A DNA stretch of 34,865 bases, taken from assembly GCA_903822435.1 (NCBI GenBank), contig CAIJPE010000376.1, positions 1-34,865 on the forward strand. The letters run 5' to 3'. This stretch comes from an uncultured beta proteobacterium. Its GTDB lineage: Bacteria; Pseudomonadota; Gammaproteobacteria; Burkholderiales; Burkholderiaceae_C. The notes under the pieces are model-generated. The model saw nothing but the letters and a program-made list of their open reading frames with translations, did not search any database and had not been told where the DNA came from. Below, one piece after another: positions 8,404 to 15,466 of the stretch; position 1 is the first letter of the stretch; each line of letters opens with the position of its first letter. Position numbers and translations under genes: made by a program.

Positions 8404-9063
8404 GTGACCATGATCGAAGTCCGCCGCATCCACACCCAGGTCGAGGACATCTTCCACGAGTTCGGCCCCGTGGCCGCGGTGCCGCTGCGTCGCGGCAGCA
8501 TCGCGGCGGTGCTCACCAACCCCTACGCGGGCCGTTATGAGCCCGACATCCTGCCCATGATGGACGCCCTGCAGCCGCTGGGCATCCGCCTGGCGCAACA
8601 ACTGCATGCGGCGATGGACGTGCCGCTGTCGCGCATCGAAAGCTACGGCAAGGGGGCCATCATCGGCGCGGCCGGCGAGCTGGAACACGGCGCGCTGTGG
8701 CATGTGCCCGGGGGCTACGCCATGCGCGAGCTGCTGGGCTGGAAGGGCGACCGAAATGCCTACCGACAAGGGCAGGGCGCCGAGGTCCCGGCCGTGGCCC
8801 CCGGGCAGACAGCCAATGCCCTGGCCATCGTGCCGTCCACCAAGAAGGTTGGCCCGCCTGGCGCGGCGCTGGACGTGCCGCTGACCCACATCAACGCCAG
8901 CTACGTGCGCAGCCACTTCGACGCCGTCGAGGTGCGCGTGCCCGGGGCGCCCCGGCCCGACGAGATCGTCTACATCCTGGCGATGAGCACCGGGGCGCGG
9001 GTCCATGCCCGCGTGGCGGGACTGGCCGCCGCGGCCATCGCCCGCTGGGACGGCCTGCGCTGA
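8404..9063 (+). CDS. Amino acid synthesis family protein (AA_synth/DUF1185), copy 1
   Basis: 219 residues from GTG 8404; ATG 8410, two codons in, is equally possible. Family features are TNPYAGRYEPDI, then ESYGKGAIIGAAGELEHGALWH, then ALAIVPSTKK, then ALDVPLTHINASYVRSHFDA. The family name is historical and its biochemical function is not known to me. It is a soluble protein with no signal peptide or membrane segment. It is followed 23 bp later by a clear paralog sharing SYGK.AI.G.AGELEH, the VPS.KK element and VRSHFDA, so the two may form a heteromer. Compared with copy 2 it has an extra segment around residues 105-135 (MRELLGWKGDRNAYRQGQGA). Its place between hnr and the transporter genes implies a role in the same pathway. 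Confidence 0.82.
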   Translation: MTMIEVRRIHTQVEDIFHEFGPVAAVPLRRGSIAAVLTNPYAGRYEPDILPMMDALQPLGIRLAQQLHAAMDVPLSRIESYGKGAIIGAAGELEHGALWHVPGGYAMRELLGWKGDRNAYRQGQGAEVPAVAPGQTANALAIVPSTKKVGPPGAALDVPLTHINASYVRSHFDAVEVRVPGAPRPDEIVYILAMSTGARVHARVAGLAAAAIARWDGLR

Positions 9064-9086
9064 AACATCCAGAAGGACTGCCCGAC

Positions 9087-9671
9087 ATGCCCGCCAAGAT
9101 CCGCAAGCTCATCGTCCAGGTCGACGAGACCGCCATCGAGATGGGGCGCACCCTCGCGCCGCCCGTGCGCAAGGCCCTGGCCATGGCCGTGATCGAGAAC
9201 CCCTACGCCGGCCGCTACGCCGAGAACCTGGATGAACTCGTGGCCATCGGCGAAGAGCTGGGCGCGCTGCTCGGCCAGCGCTGCGTGCAGGCGCTGGGCA
9301 TCGAGCCCGGGCAGGCGCAGAGCTATGGCAAGGCGGCCATCGTGGGCGAGGCCGGCGAGCTCGAGCACGCCGCTGCCATCCTGCACCCCAAGCTCGGCGC
9401 ACCGCTGCGCAAGGCTGTCGAGAAGGGTGCCGCGCTGGTGCCTTCTGCCAAGAAGATGGGCGGCCTGGGCACCGCCATCGACGTGCCGCTGGGCCACAAG
9501 GACGCCGCCTTCGTGCGCAGCCATTTCGACGCCATGGAAGCCCGCGTGTCCGACGCGCCGCGGGCGGGCGAGATCGTGGTGGCCGTGGTGGTCACCGACA
9601 GCGGCCGGCCGCTGGCGCGCATCGGCGGCCTGCAGGCCAGCGAAATCCAGGGCCAGGACGGCCTGCGCTGA
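9087..9671 (+). CDS. Amino acid synthesis family protein (AA_synth/DUF1185), copy 2
   Basis: 194 residues from ATG 9087, with AGAAGGA about 9 bases upstream, a much better ribosome binding site than copy 1 has. It shares with copy 1 the block order IENPYAGRYAENL, QSYGKAAIVGEAGELEHAAA, ALVPSAKKMG, AIDVPLGHKDAAFVRSHFDAME and a C-terminal RIGGL...DGLR. The conserved Lys, Glu, His, Asp and Arg residues in these blocks are candidates for an active or ligand site. Function is unknown. Tandem retention of two diverged copies in a catabolic operon suggests either a heteromeric enzyme or two related reactions, for example after enamidase. That is a guess from position only. Confidence 0.85.
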   Translation: MPAKIRKLIVQVDETAIEMGRTLAPPVRKALAMAVIENPYAGRYAENLDELVAIGEELGALLGQRCVQALGIEPGQAQSYGKAAIVGEAGELEHAAAILHPKLGAPLRKAVEKGAALVPSAKKMGGLGTAIDVPLGHKDAAFVRSHFDAMEARVSDAPRAGEIVVAVVVTDSGRPLARIGGLQASEIQGQDGLR

Positions 9672-9716
9672 ACCACGGCCCGCGGCACCCCACACATTTC
9701 AGGAGGATCCCTTTCC

Positions 9717-10934
9717 ATGCAACACCGCCTACCCGTGCGCCTGACGCGCCGCCTGACCCTGGTCGCGTCGCTGCTCTCGGTCCTGTCGCTCTCGGCCCAG
9801 GCACAGGGCGTGATCAAGATCGGAGAGATCAACAGCTACAAGGCCCAGCCGGCCTTCCTCGAGCCCTACAAGAAGGGCATGGAGCTGGCGGTCGAGCAGA
9901 TCAACGCGGCGGGCGGCATCAACGGCAAGAAGGTGCAGCTGATCGTGCGCGACGACAACGCCAACCCGGGCGATGCCGTGCGCGCGGCCGAAGAGCTGAT
10001 CTCGCGCGAGCAGGTCGACGTGCTGGCGGGCTCGTTCCTGTCCAACATCGGCCTGGCGCTGACCGACTTTGCCAAGCAGAAGAAGGTGTTCTTCCTGGCC
10101 GGCGAGCCCCTGACCGACAAGATCGTCTGGGCCAACGGCAACCGCTACACCTTCCGGCTGCGGGCCTCCACCTACATGCAGGCCGCGATGCTGGTGCCCG
10201 AGGCCGTCAAGCTCAGGAAGAAGCGCTGGGCGGTGGTCTACCCGAACTACGAATACGGCCAGTCGGCCGCAGCCACGTTCAAGCAGCTGTTGAAGGCGGC
10301 GCAGCCCGATGTGGAGTTCGTCGGCGAGCAGGCGCCTCCGCTGGGCAAGCTGGACGCCGGCAGCGTGGTGCAGGCGCTGGCCGATGCCAAGCCGGACGCC
10401 ATCTTCAACGTGCTGTTCGGTGCCGACTTGTCCAAGTTCGTGCGCGAGGGCAACACGCGCGGCCTGTTCCAGGGCCGCGAGGTGGTCAGCCTGCTGACCG
10501 GCGAGCCCGAGTACCTCGAGCCGCTGCGCGACGAAACGCCCAACGGCTGGATCGTCACGGGCTATCCCTGGTATGGCATCCAGACGCCCGAGCACAAGGC
10601 CTTCTTCCTGGCCTACTACAACAAGTACAAGGACAACCCCAAGCTCGGCTCGGTGGTGGGCTGGACCACCATCCAGGCCCTGGCCTCGGGCATCAAGGCC
10701 GCCAAGAGCACCGAGACCGAAAAGCTCATCAAGGCCTTCAGCGGCCTGGTGATCGACACCCCCTTCGGCAAGACCACGTTCCGCGCCGAAGACCACCAGT
10801 CCACCATGGGCGCCTTCATCGGCAAGACGAAGAACGAGGGCGGCAAGGGCGTGATGGTGGACTACCGGTACCTCGATGGCGCCAAGTACCTGCCGGGCCC
10901 GGAAGAGGTCAAGAAGCTCCGGCCTGCCGACTGA
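9717..10934 (+). CDS. Branched-chain-type ABC transporter substrate-binding protein
   Basis: 405 residues from ATG 9717, with a strong AGGAGG at 9701-9706. A Sec signal peptide is evident (basic MQHRLPVRLTRRL, hydrophobic core, likely cleavage after SAQA at residue 29). The mature protein is a type I periplasmic binding protein of the LivK group: VIKIGEINSYKAQPAFLEPYKKGMELAVEQINAAGGINGKKVQL, followed by NPGDAVRAAEELISREQVDVLAGSF. It opens the transporter part of the operon; the permease gene starts on the very next base after its stop. Given the genes on both sides, the ligand is more likely nicotinate or another pyridine carboxylate than an amino acid. That is inference. Confidence 0.92.
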   Translation: MQHRLPVRLTRRLTLVASLLSVLSLSAQAQGVIKIGEINSYKAQPAFLEPYKKGMELAVEQINAAGGINGKKVQLIVRDDNANPGDAVRAAEELISREQVDVLAGSFLSNIGLALTDFAKQKKVFFLAGEPLTDKIVWANGNRYTFRLRASTYMQAAMLVPEAVKLRKKRWAVVYPNYEYGQSAAATFKQLLKAAQPDVEFVGEQAPPLGKLDAGSVVQALADAKPDAIFNVLFGADLSKFVREGNTRGLFQGREVVSLLTGEPEYLEPLRDETPNGWIVTGYPWYGIQTPEHKAFFLAYYNKYKDNPKLGSVVGWTTIQALASGIKAAKSTETEKLIKAFSGLVIDTPFGKTTFRAEDHQSTMGAFIGKTKNEGGKGVMVDYRYLDGAKYLPGPEEVKKLRPAD

Positions 10935-12815
10935 ATGGATGTGTCGGGCTTTGCCGTCCAGCTGCTGAACGGGCTGGCCGGCGCGTCGTCGTTGTTCCTG
11001 GTCGCGGCCGGGCTGTCGCTCATCTTCGGCGTGACGCGCATCGTCAACTTCGCGCACGGCTCGTTCTACATGCTGGGCATTTACGGGGCCTACACGGCCG
11101 TGGAAAGGCTCGGGCCGTGGGTGGGTTTCTGGCCTTCGCTCGCGCTGTCGGCGTTGGCGGTGGGCGTGTTCGGCGCGCTGGTGGAAGTGCTGCTGCTGCG
11201 ACGCATCTACAAGGCGCCCGAACTGTTCCAGCTCCTGGCCACCTTCGCGCTGGTGCTGGTGATCAAGGACGCTGCGCTGTGGGCCTGGGGGCCGGATGAC
11301 CTGCTCGGTCCGCGGGCACCGGGCCTGGCCGGTGCGGTGACCATCCTGGGGCGGCGCTTTCCCAGCTACGACCTGCTGCTGATCGCCGTGGGCCCGGTGG
11401 TGCTGGGCCTGCTGTGGCTGCTGCTCAGCCGCACGCGGTGGGGCACGCTGGTGCGCGCCGCGACCCAAGACCGCGAGATGACGGCAGCGCTGGGCGTGAA
11501 CCAGGCCTGGCTGTTCACGGCCGTGTTCGCGTTGGGCGCGGCACTGGCCGGCCTGGGGGGTGCCCTGCAATTGCCGCGAGAACCGGCCAACCTCGGCCTG
11601 GACCTGGCCACCATCGGCAATGCCTTCGTCGTGGTGGTGGTGGGCGGCATGGGCTCGATCCCCGGGGCCTATGTCGCGGCCTTGCTCATTGCCGAGATCA
11701 ACGCGCTGTGCGTGGGCATCGGCACCGTGCACATCGGCGGCGTGGCGCTGGCCTTCTCCAAGCTCACGCTGGTGGCCGAGTTCATCGTGATGGCCGTGGT
11801 GCTGGTGGTGCGGCCGTGGGGCCTGATGGGCCGCGCCCAGGCGCCCACCCGCAACAGCGGCCCGGCCGAGCCGCCCCTGCGGCCTGCCGACCGCAGCCTG
11901 AGGCTGGCCGCGTGGCTGGTGCTGGCCATCCTGGTGCTGTTGCCGCTGGCCGGGCGCCTGTCGCCCTACATCACGGTGCTGGCGATCGACCTGCTCACCG
12001 CCGCGCTCTTCGCCGCCAGCCTGCACTTCATCATGGGCCCGGGCGGCATGCATTCCTTCGGCCACGCGGCCTACTTCGGGTTGGGCGCCTACGGTGCGGC
12101 GGTGCTGGTGCGCAGCCTGGGCCTGCCGATGGAGCTGGCCTTGCTGGCCGGGCCGGTGGTGGCGGCGGTCGGGGCCTTGCTCTTCGGGTGGTTCAGCGTG
12201 CGGCTGTCGGGCGTGTACCTGGCCATGCTGACCCTGGCCTTCGCACAGATCGTATGGTCGGTGGTCTACCAGTGGGACGAGCTGACCGGCGGCAGCAACG
12301 GCCTGACCGGCGTGTGGCCCTCGCCTTGGCTGGCCGACAAGACGGCCTACTTCTATCTCAGCCTGGCTGGCGTGGCCGGGGGCGTGCTGCTGCTGCGGCG
12401 GGTGTTGTTCGCGCCCTTCGGCCTGGCGCTGCGGGCTTCGCGCGATTCGCCGCTGAGGGCCGACGCCATCGGCCTGGACGCCCAGCGTGTGCAGTGGGTG
12501 GCCTTCGTCATCGCCGGCACGTTCGCGGGCCTGGCCGGTGCGCTGTTCGCCTTTTCCAAGGGCAGCATCTCGCCCGAGAGCCTGGCGGTGGGCCGTTCGG
12601 TCGATGGCCTGGTGATGGTGCTGCTGGGCGGCCTGCAGACCCTGTCGGGCCCGCTGGTGGGGGCGGTGACGTTCACCTGGCTGCAGGACACGGTGGCGCG
12701 CAGCACCGACTACTGGCGCGCGCTGCTGGGCGGCATCGTGCTGTTGCTGGTGCTGGCCTTCCCGCAGGGCCTGGCCGGCTTCGCGCGGCAGGCCTTCAGG
12801 CGGGGCGGCGAATGA
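10935..12815 (+). CDS. ABC transporter permease, LivH-LivM fusion
   Basis: 626 residues, about the sum of a LivH (about 290) and a LivM (about 330). Residues 1-295 are LivH-like (GLSLIFGVTRIVNFAHGSFYMLG, then VVVVVGGMGSIPGAYVAALLI). After a hydrophilic linker at about 300-320 (QAPTRNSGPAEPPLRPAD), the rest is LivM-like (GPGGMHSFGHAAYFGLGAYGA, YLAMLTLAFAQIVWSVVYQW, LRASRDSPLRADAIGLD, LLGGLQTLSGPLVGA). The frame is uninterrupted, so this is a real fusion and not two overlapping genes. It would form both halves of the inner-membrane channel. It starts immediately after the binding-protein stop and overlaps the next ATPase gene as ATGA, so translation is probably coupled. Confidence 0.93.
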   Translation: MDVSGFAVQLLNGLAGASSLFLVAAGLSLIFGVTRIVNFAHGSFYMLGIYGAYTAVERLGPWVGFWPSLALSALAVGVFGALVEVLLLRRIYKAPELFQLLATFALVLVIKDAALWAWGPDDLLGPRAPGLAGAVTILGRRFPSYDLLLIAVGPVVLGLLWLLLSRTRWGTLVRAATQDREMTAALGVNQAWLFTAVFALGAALAGLGGALQLPREPANLGLDLATIGNAFVVVVVGGMGSIPGAYVAALLIAEINALCVGIGTVHIGGVALAFSKLTLVAEFIVMAVVLVVRPWGLMGRAQAPTRNSGPAEPPLRPADRSLRLAAWLVLAILVLLPLAGRLSPYITVLAIDLLTAALFAASLHFIMGPGGMHSFGHAAYFGLGAYGAAVLVRSLGLPMELALLAGPVVAAVGALLFGWFSVRLSGVYLAMLTLAFAQIVWSVVYQWDELTGGSNGLTGVWPSPWLADKTAYFYLSLAGVAGGVLLLRRVLFAPFGLALRASRDSPLRADAIGLDAQRVQWVAFVIAGTFAGLAGALFAFSKGSISPESLAVGRSVDGLVMVLLGGLQTLSGPLVGAVTFTWLQDTVARSTDYWRALLGGIVLLLVLAFPQGLAGFARQAFRRGGE

Positions 12816-13576
12816 GCCTTCTGCAGGTCAGCGGGCTGCGCAAGTCCTTCGGTGGCGTGCAGGCCGTGGACGGCGTGAGCTTCGACGTGGCCGCGGGCGA
12901 ACTGCTGGCCCTGATCGGCCCGAACGGCGCGGGCAAGTCCACCACCTTCAACATGGTGGGTGGGCAACTGAGGGCCGACGGCGGTTCGGTGCGGCTGGGC
13001 GGCACCGAGTTGCTGGGCTTGAAGCCGCGGGTCGTGTGGCGGCTGGGCGTCGGCCGCACCTTCCAGATTGCCGAGACCTTTGCCTCCCTGACGGTGGCCG
13101 AGAACGTGCAGATGGCGCTGCTGTCGGCCGATGGCCTGGTGTACGCCTTGTGGCGACGGGCTGCGGCCCACCGGCGGGCGGACGCGCTGGCCCTGCTGGA
13201 GCAGGTGGGCATGGCCGCACAGGCCGACCGCCCGTGCAGCGTACTGGCCTATGGCGACATCAAGCGGGTGGAGCTGGCCATCGCCCTGGCCAACGCACCG
13301 CGCGTGCTGCTGATGGACGAGCCCACCGCCGGCATGGGTCCGCAGGAACGCAACGAGCTCATGGCCCTGACCAAGCGGCTGGTGGTGGAGCGCGGCATCG
13401 CGGTGCTCTTCACCGAGCACAGCATGGACGTGGTCTTCGCCCACGCCGACTGCCTCATCGTGCTGGCCCGCGGGCGCCTGATTGCCCAGGGTTCGGCCGC
13501 CGAGATCCGCGAGCACCCGAAGGTGCAGGAGGTCTACTTCGGCTCGGGCAAGACTTTCGAGGCGGCGCCCGCATGA
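12812..13576 (+). CDS. ABC transporter ATP-binding protein, LivG type
   Basis: 254 residues from ATG 12812, overlapping the permease stop by 4 bp (ATGA). Walker A is GPNGAGKST at 36-44, the signature region is LAYGDIKRVELA at about 145-156 (variant of the LivG-type LSYGQ) and Walker B is VLLMDEPTAGM at about 165-175, followed by the switch His in FTEHSMD. LivG-group features include GRTFQIAETFASLTVAENV. It energises import through the fused permease together with the LivF-type partner encoded next. Confidence 0.94.
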   Translation: MSLLQVSGLRKSFGGVQAVDGVSFDVAAGELLALIGPNGAGKSTTFNMVGGQLRADGGSVRLGGTELLGLKPRVVWRLGVGRTFQIAETFASLTVAENVQMALLSADGLVYALWRRAAAHRRADALALLEQVGMAAQADRPCSVLAYGDIKRVELAIALANAPRVLLMDEPTAGMGPQERNELMALTKRLVVERGIAVLFTEHSMDVVFAHADCLIVLARGRLIAQGSAAEIREHPKVQEVYFGSGKTFEAAPA

Positions 13577-14304
13577 GCAGCGGCCTGCTGCTCGAGGCCC
13601 GGGGGCTGTGCGCGTGGTACGGCGCCGCGCAGGTGCTCTTCGGCGTGGACCTGCAGGTGCGGCGCGGCGAGGTGGTGGCCCTGATGGGGCGCAACGGTGC
13701 GGGCAAGTCCACCACGCTCAAGAGCCTGATGGGCCTGCTGCCGCGGCGCAAGGGCCAGCTGGACTTCATGGGCCAGGACGTGTCGGCCATGCCCACGCAC
13801 GCCATCGCCCGGCGCGGGCTGGGCTACGTGCCGGAAGACCGCCGCATCTACACCGAGCTGACCGTCACCGAGAACCTGGAGGTCGGCCGTCAACCCGCAC
13901 GGCATTGGCCCGACGGGCAGGCCGCGCCGGCGTGGACGCCCGACCGGCTGTTCGAGCTGTTTCCGAACCTGGGCGAGATGCGGCAGCGCCCGGGCGGCCG
14001 CATGAGCGGCGGCGAACAGCAGATGCTGGCCGTGGCCCGCACGCTGATGGGCAACCCCTACGTGCTGCTGCTGGACGAGCCTTCCGAAGGCGTGGCGCCC
14101 TTGATCGTCGAGCAGATGGCGCGGATGATCATCTCGCTGAAGGCGCAAGGCGTCAGCATCCTGCTGTCCGAGCAGAACCTGCACTTTGCCCAGTGGGTGT
14201 CCGACCGCGCCTACGTGCTGGAAAAGGGCCAGATCCGCTTCGAGGGCACCATGGCTGCGCTGGCGGCCGATGAGGCCACCCGCCGGGCCTACCTGAGCGT
14301 CTGA
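13573..14304 (+). CDS. ABC transporter ATP-binding protein, LivF type
   Basis: 243 residues from ATG 13573, overlapping the upstream ATPase stop by 4 bp. Walker A is GRNGAGKST at 39-47, the signature is MSGGEQQ at 144-150 and Walker B is YVLLLDEPSEG at 163-173. GLGYVPEDRRIYTELTVTENL and LLSEQNLHFAQWVSDRAYVLEKG are standard LivF text. It is the second ATPase of the four-gene importer, closing the transporter block before the nicotinamidase gene 44 bp downstream. Confidence 0.94.
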   Translation: MSSGLLLEARGLCAWYGAAQVLFGVDLQVRRGEVVALMGRNGAGKSTTLKSLMGLLPRRKGQLDFMGQDVSAMPTHAIARRGLGYVPEDRRIYTELTVTENLEVGRQPARHWPDGQAAPAWTPDRLFELFPNLGEMRQRPGGRMSGGEQQMLAVARTLMGNPYVLLLDEPSEGVAPLIVEQMARMIISLKAQGVSILLSEQNLHFAQWVSDRAYVLEKGQIRFEGTMAALAADEATRRAYLSV

Positions 14305-14348
14305 CCGCAGCCGGCCCCACCCAACCCCCGACCCTCCCGGAGAACGCC

Positions 14349-14990
14349 ATGCCTGCCACCCTGAGACCCGATGCGAATGCCGCGCTGATCGTCGTGGATG
14401 TGCAGAACGGCTTTTGCACCGGCGGCAACCTGGCCGTGCCCGATGGCGAGGCCGTGGTGCCCGTGATCAACCGGCTGGCCGGGGTCTTCGACAACGTGGT
14501 GCTCACCCAGGACTGGCACCCGGCGGGCCATGCCTCGTTCGCCAGCAGCCACCCCGGCCGGCAGCCGTTCCAGACCACCGAGCTCGCCTACGGCACGCAG
14601 GTTCTGTGGCCCGACCACTGCGTGCGCGGCACGCACGATGCCGCGCTGCATGCCGGGCTTGCCGTGCCGCACGCGCAACTGATCATCCGCAAGGGCTACC
14701 ACCCGGGCGTGGACAGCTACTCGGCGTTCCAGGAGGCCGACCGCCAGACCCGCACGGGCCTGGCCGGCTACCTGCGCGAACGGGGCATCCGGCGCGTCTT
14801 CGTCTGCGGCCTGGCCACCGACTTCTGCGTCGCCTGGACGGCGCTGGACGCGCGGTCGTCGGGCTTCGATGCCTGGGTCATCGAGGACGCCACCCGCGCC
14901 ATCGACCTGAACGGCTCTCTCGCGGCGGCCTGGCAAGCGATGCAGGCGCAGGGTGTCGGGCGCATCTCGTCGCAAGACCTGCTGGCATGA
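14349..14990 (+). CDS. pncA: Nicotinamidase (isochorismatase-fold hydrolase)
   Basis: 213 residues from ATG 14349 with GGAGAA 4 bases upstream. The nicotinamidase catalytic triad is complete: D17 (VVDVQNGF), K115 (IRKGYHP) and C160 (GLATDFCV). The metal-binding site D55-x-H57...H61 (QDWHPAGHASF) is also present, which separates nicotinamidases from general isochorismatases. It converts nicotinamide to nicotinate and ammonia in the cytoplasm. Normally part of the NAD salvage cycle, its place here, overlapping nicA by 4 bp, points to a catabolic role in feeding nicotinamide into the pathway. Confidence 0.94.
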   Translation: MPATLRPDANAALIVVDVQNGFCTGGNLAVPDGEAVVPVINRLAGVFDNVVLTQDWHPAGHASFASSHPGRQPFQTTELAYGTQVLWPDHCVRGTHDAALHAGLAVPHAQLIIRKGYHPGVDSYSAFQEADRQTRTGLAGYLRERGIRRVFVCGLATDFCVAWTALDARSSGFDAWVIEDATRAIDLNGSLAAAWQAMQAQGVGRISSQDLLA

Positions 14991-15466
14991 ACCCGGCCCG
15001 TCCGGCCCATGGGCTGGTCACCTTGCGGGTCAACGGCACCGAGCACGCCCTGGATCTGCCGGCCGCCACGCCCCTGCTGGCCGTGCTGCGCAACGACCTG
15101 GCCCTCAACGGGCCCAAGCTGGGCTGCGGCCTGGGTGAGTGCGGCGCCTGCATGGTGCTGCTCGATGGCCGCGCGGCGCGGGCCTGCACGCTGCCGCTGG
15201 GCGGTGTGGCTGGCCGCGAGGTGACGACGCTGGAAGGCCTGGGTTCGGTGGCAGTGCCGCACCCGGTGCAGCAGGCCTTCATTCATGAGCAGGCGGCCCA
15301 ATGCGGCTACTGCCTGAATGGCATGGTGATCAGCACCGTGGCTCTGCTGCGCCGCTGCCCGCGGCCCACCGATGCCCAGGCGCGCGACGCGCTTTCGCAC
15401 AACCTGTGCCGATGCGGCACGCACGTCGAGATCCTGCGCGCCGTGCAGCGGGCCGCGGCCGCATGA
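14987..15466 (+). CDS. nicA: Nicotinate dehydrogenase (hydroxylase) small subunit, 2x[2Fe-2S]
   Basis: 159 residues from ATG 14987 (4-bp overlap with pncA), matching the usual size of NicA. The plant-type [2Fe-2S] cysteines are C47, C52, C55 and C67 (GCGLGECGACMV...CTLP). The second cluster uses C106, C109, C141 and C143 (QCGYCLNGM...NLCRCGTH), the xanthine dehydrogenase-family arrangement. It carries electrons from the molybdenum site in NicB towards the cytochrome c domain. Small subunits of isoquinoline or other aldehyde/heterocycle oxidoreductases look alike; the assignment as NicA relies on the NicB fusion architecture and the operon. Confidence 0.9.
   Translation: MNPARPAHGLVTLRVNGTEHALDLPAATPLLAVLRNDLALNGPKLGCGLGECGACMVLLDGRAARACTLPLGGVAGREVTTLEGLGSVAVPHPVQQAFIHEQAAQCGYCLNGMVISTVALLRRCPRPTDAQARDALSHNLCRCGTHVEILRAVQRAAAA

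Noticed and set aside
7351..9006. A 551-codon minus-strand frame over the UPF0280 and AA_synth genes
   Set aside because: It is a shadow of three conserved plus-strand genes and is His/Gly/Arg-rich without domains.
8404..9671. Recent duplication (a DNA-level tandem repeat) for the two AA_synth genes
   Set aside because: Similarity is limited to protein blocks; lengths and intervening sequence differ, so it is an old paralogy rather than a DNA repeat.
9729..12065. A 778-codon open frame antisense to the binding-protein and permease genes
   Set aside because: Composition is low-complexity (Gln, His, Arg, Gly) with no domain; both sense genes are clear and tightly coupled.
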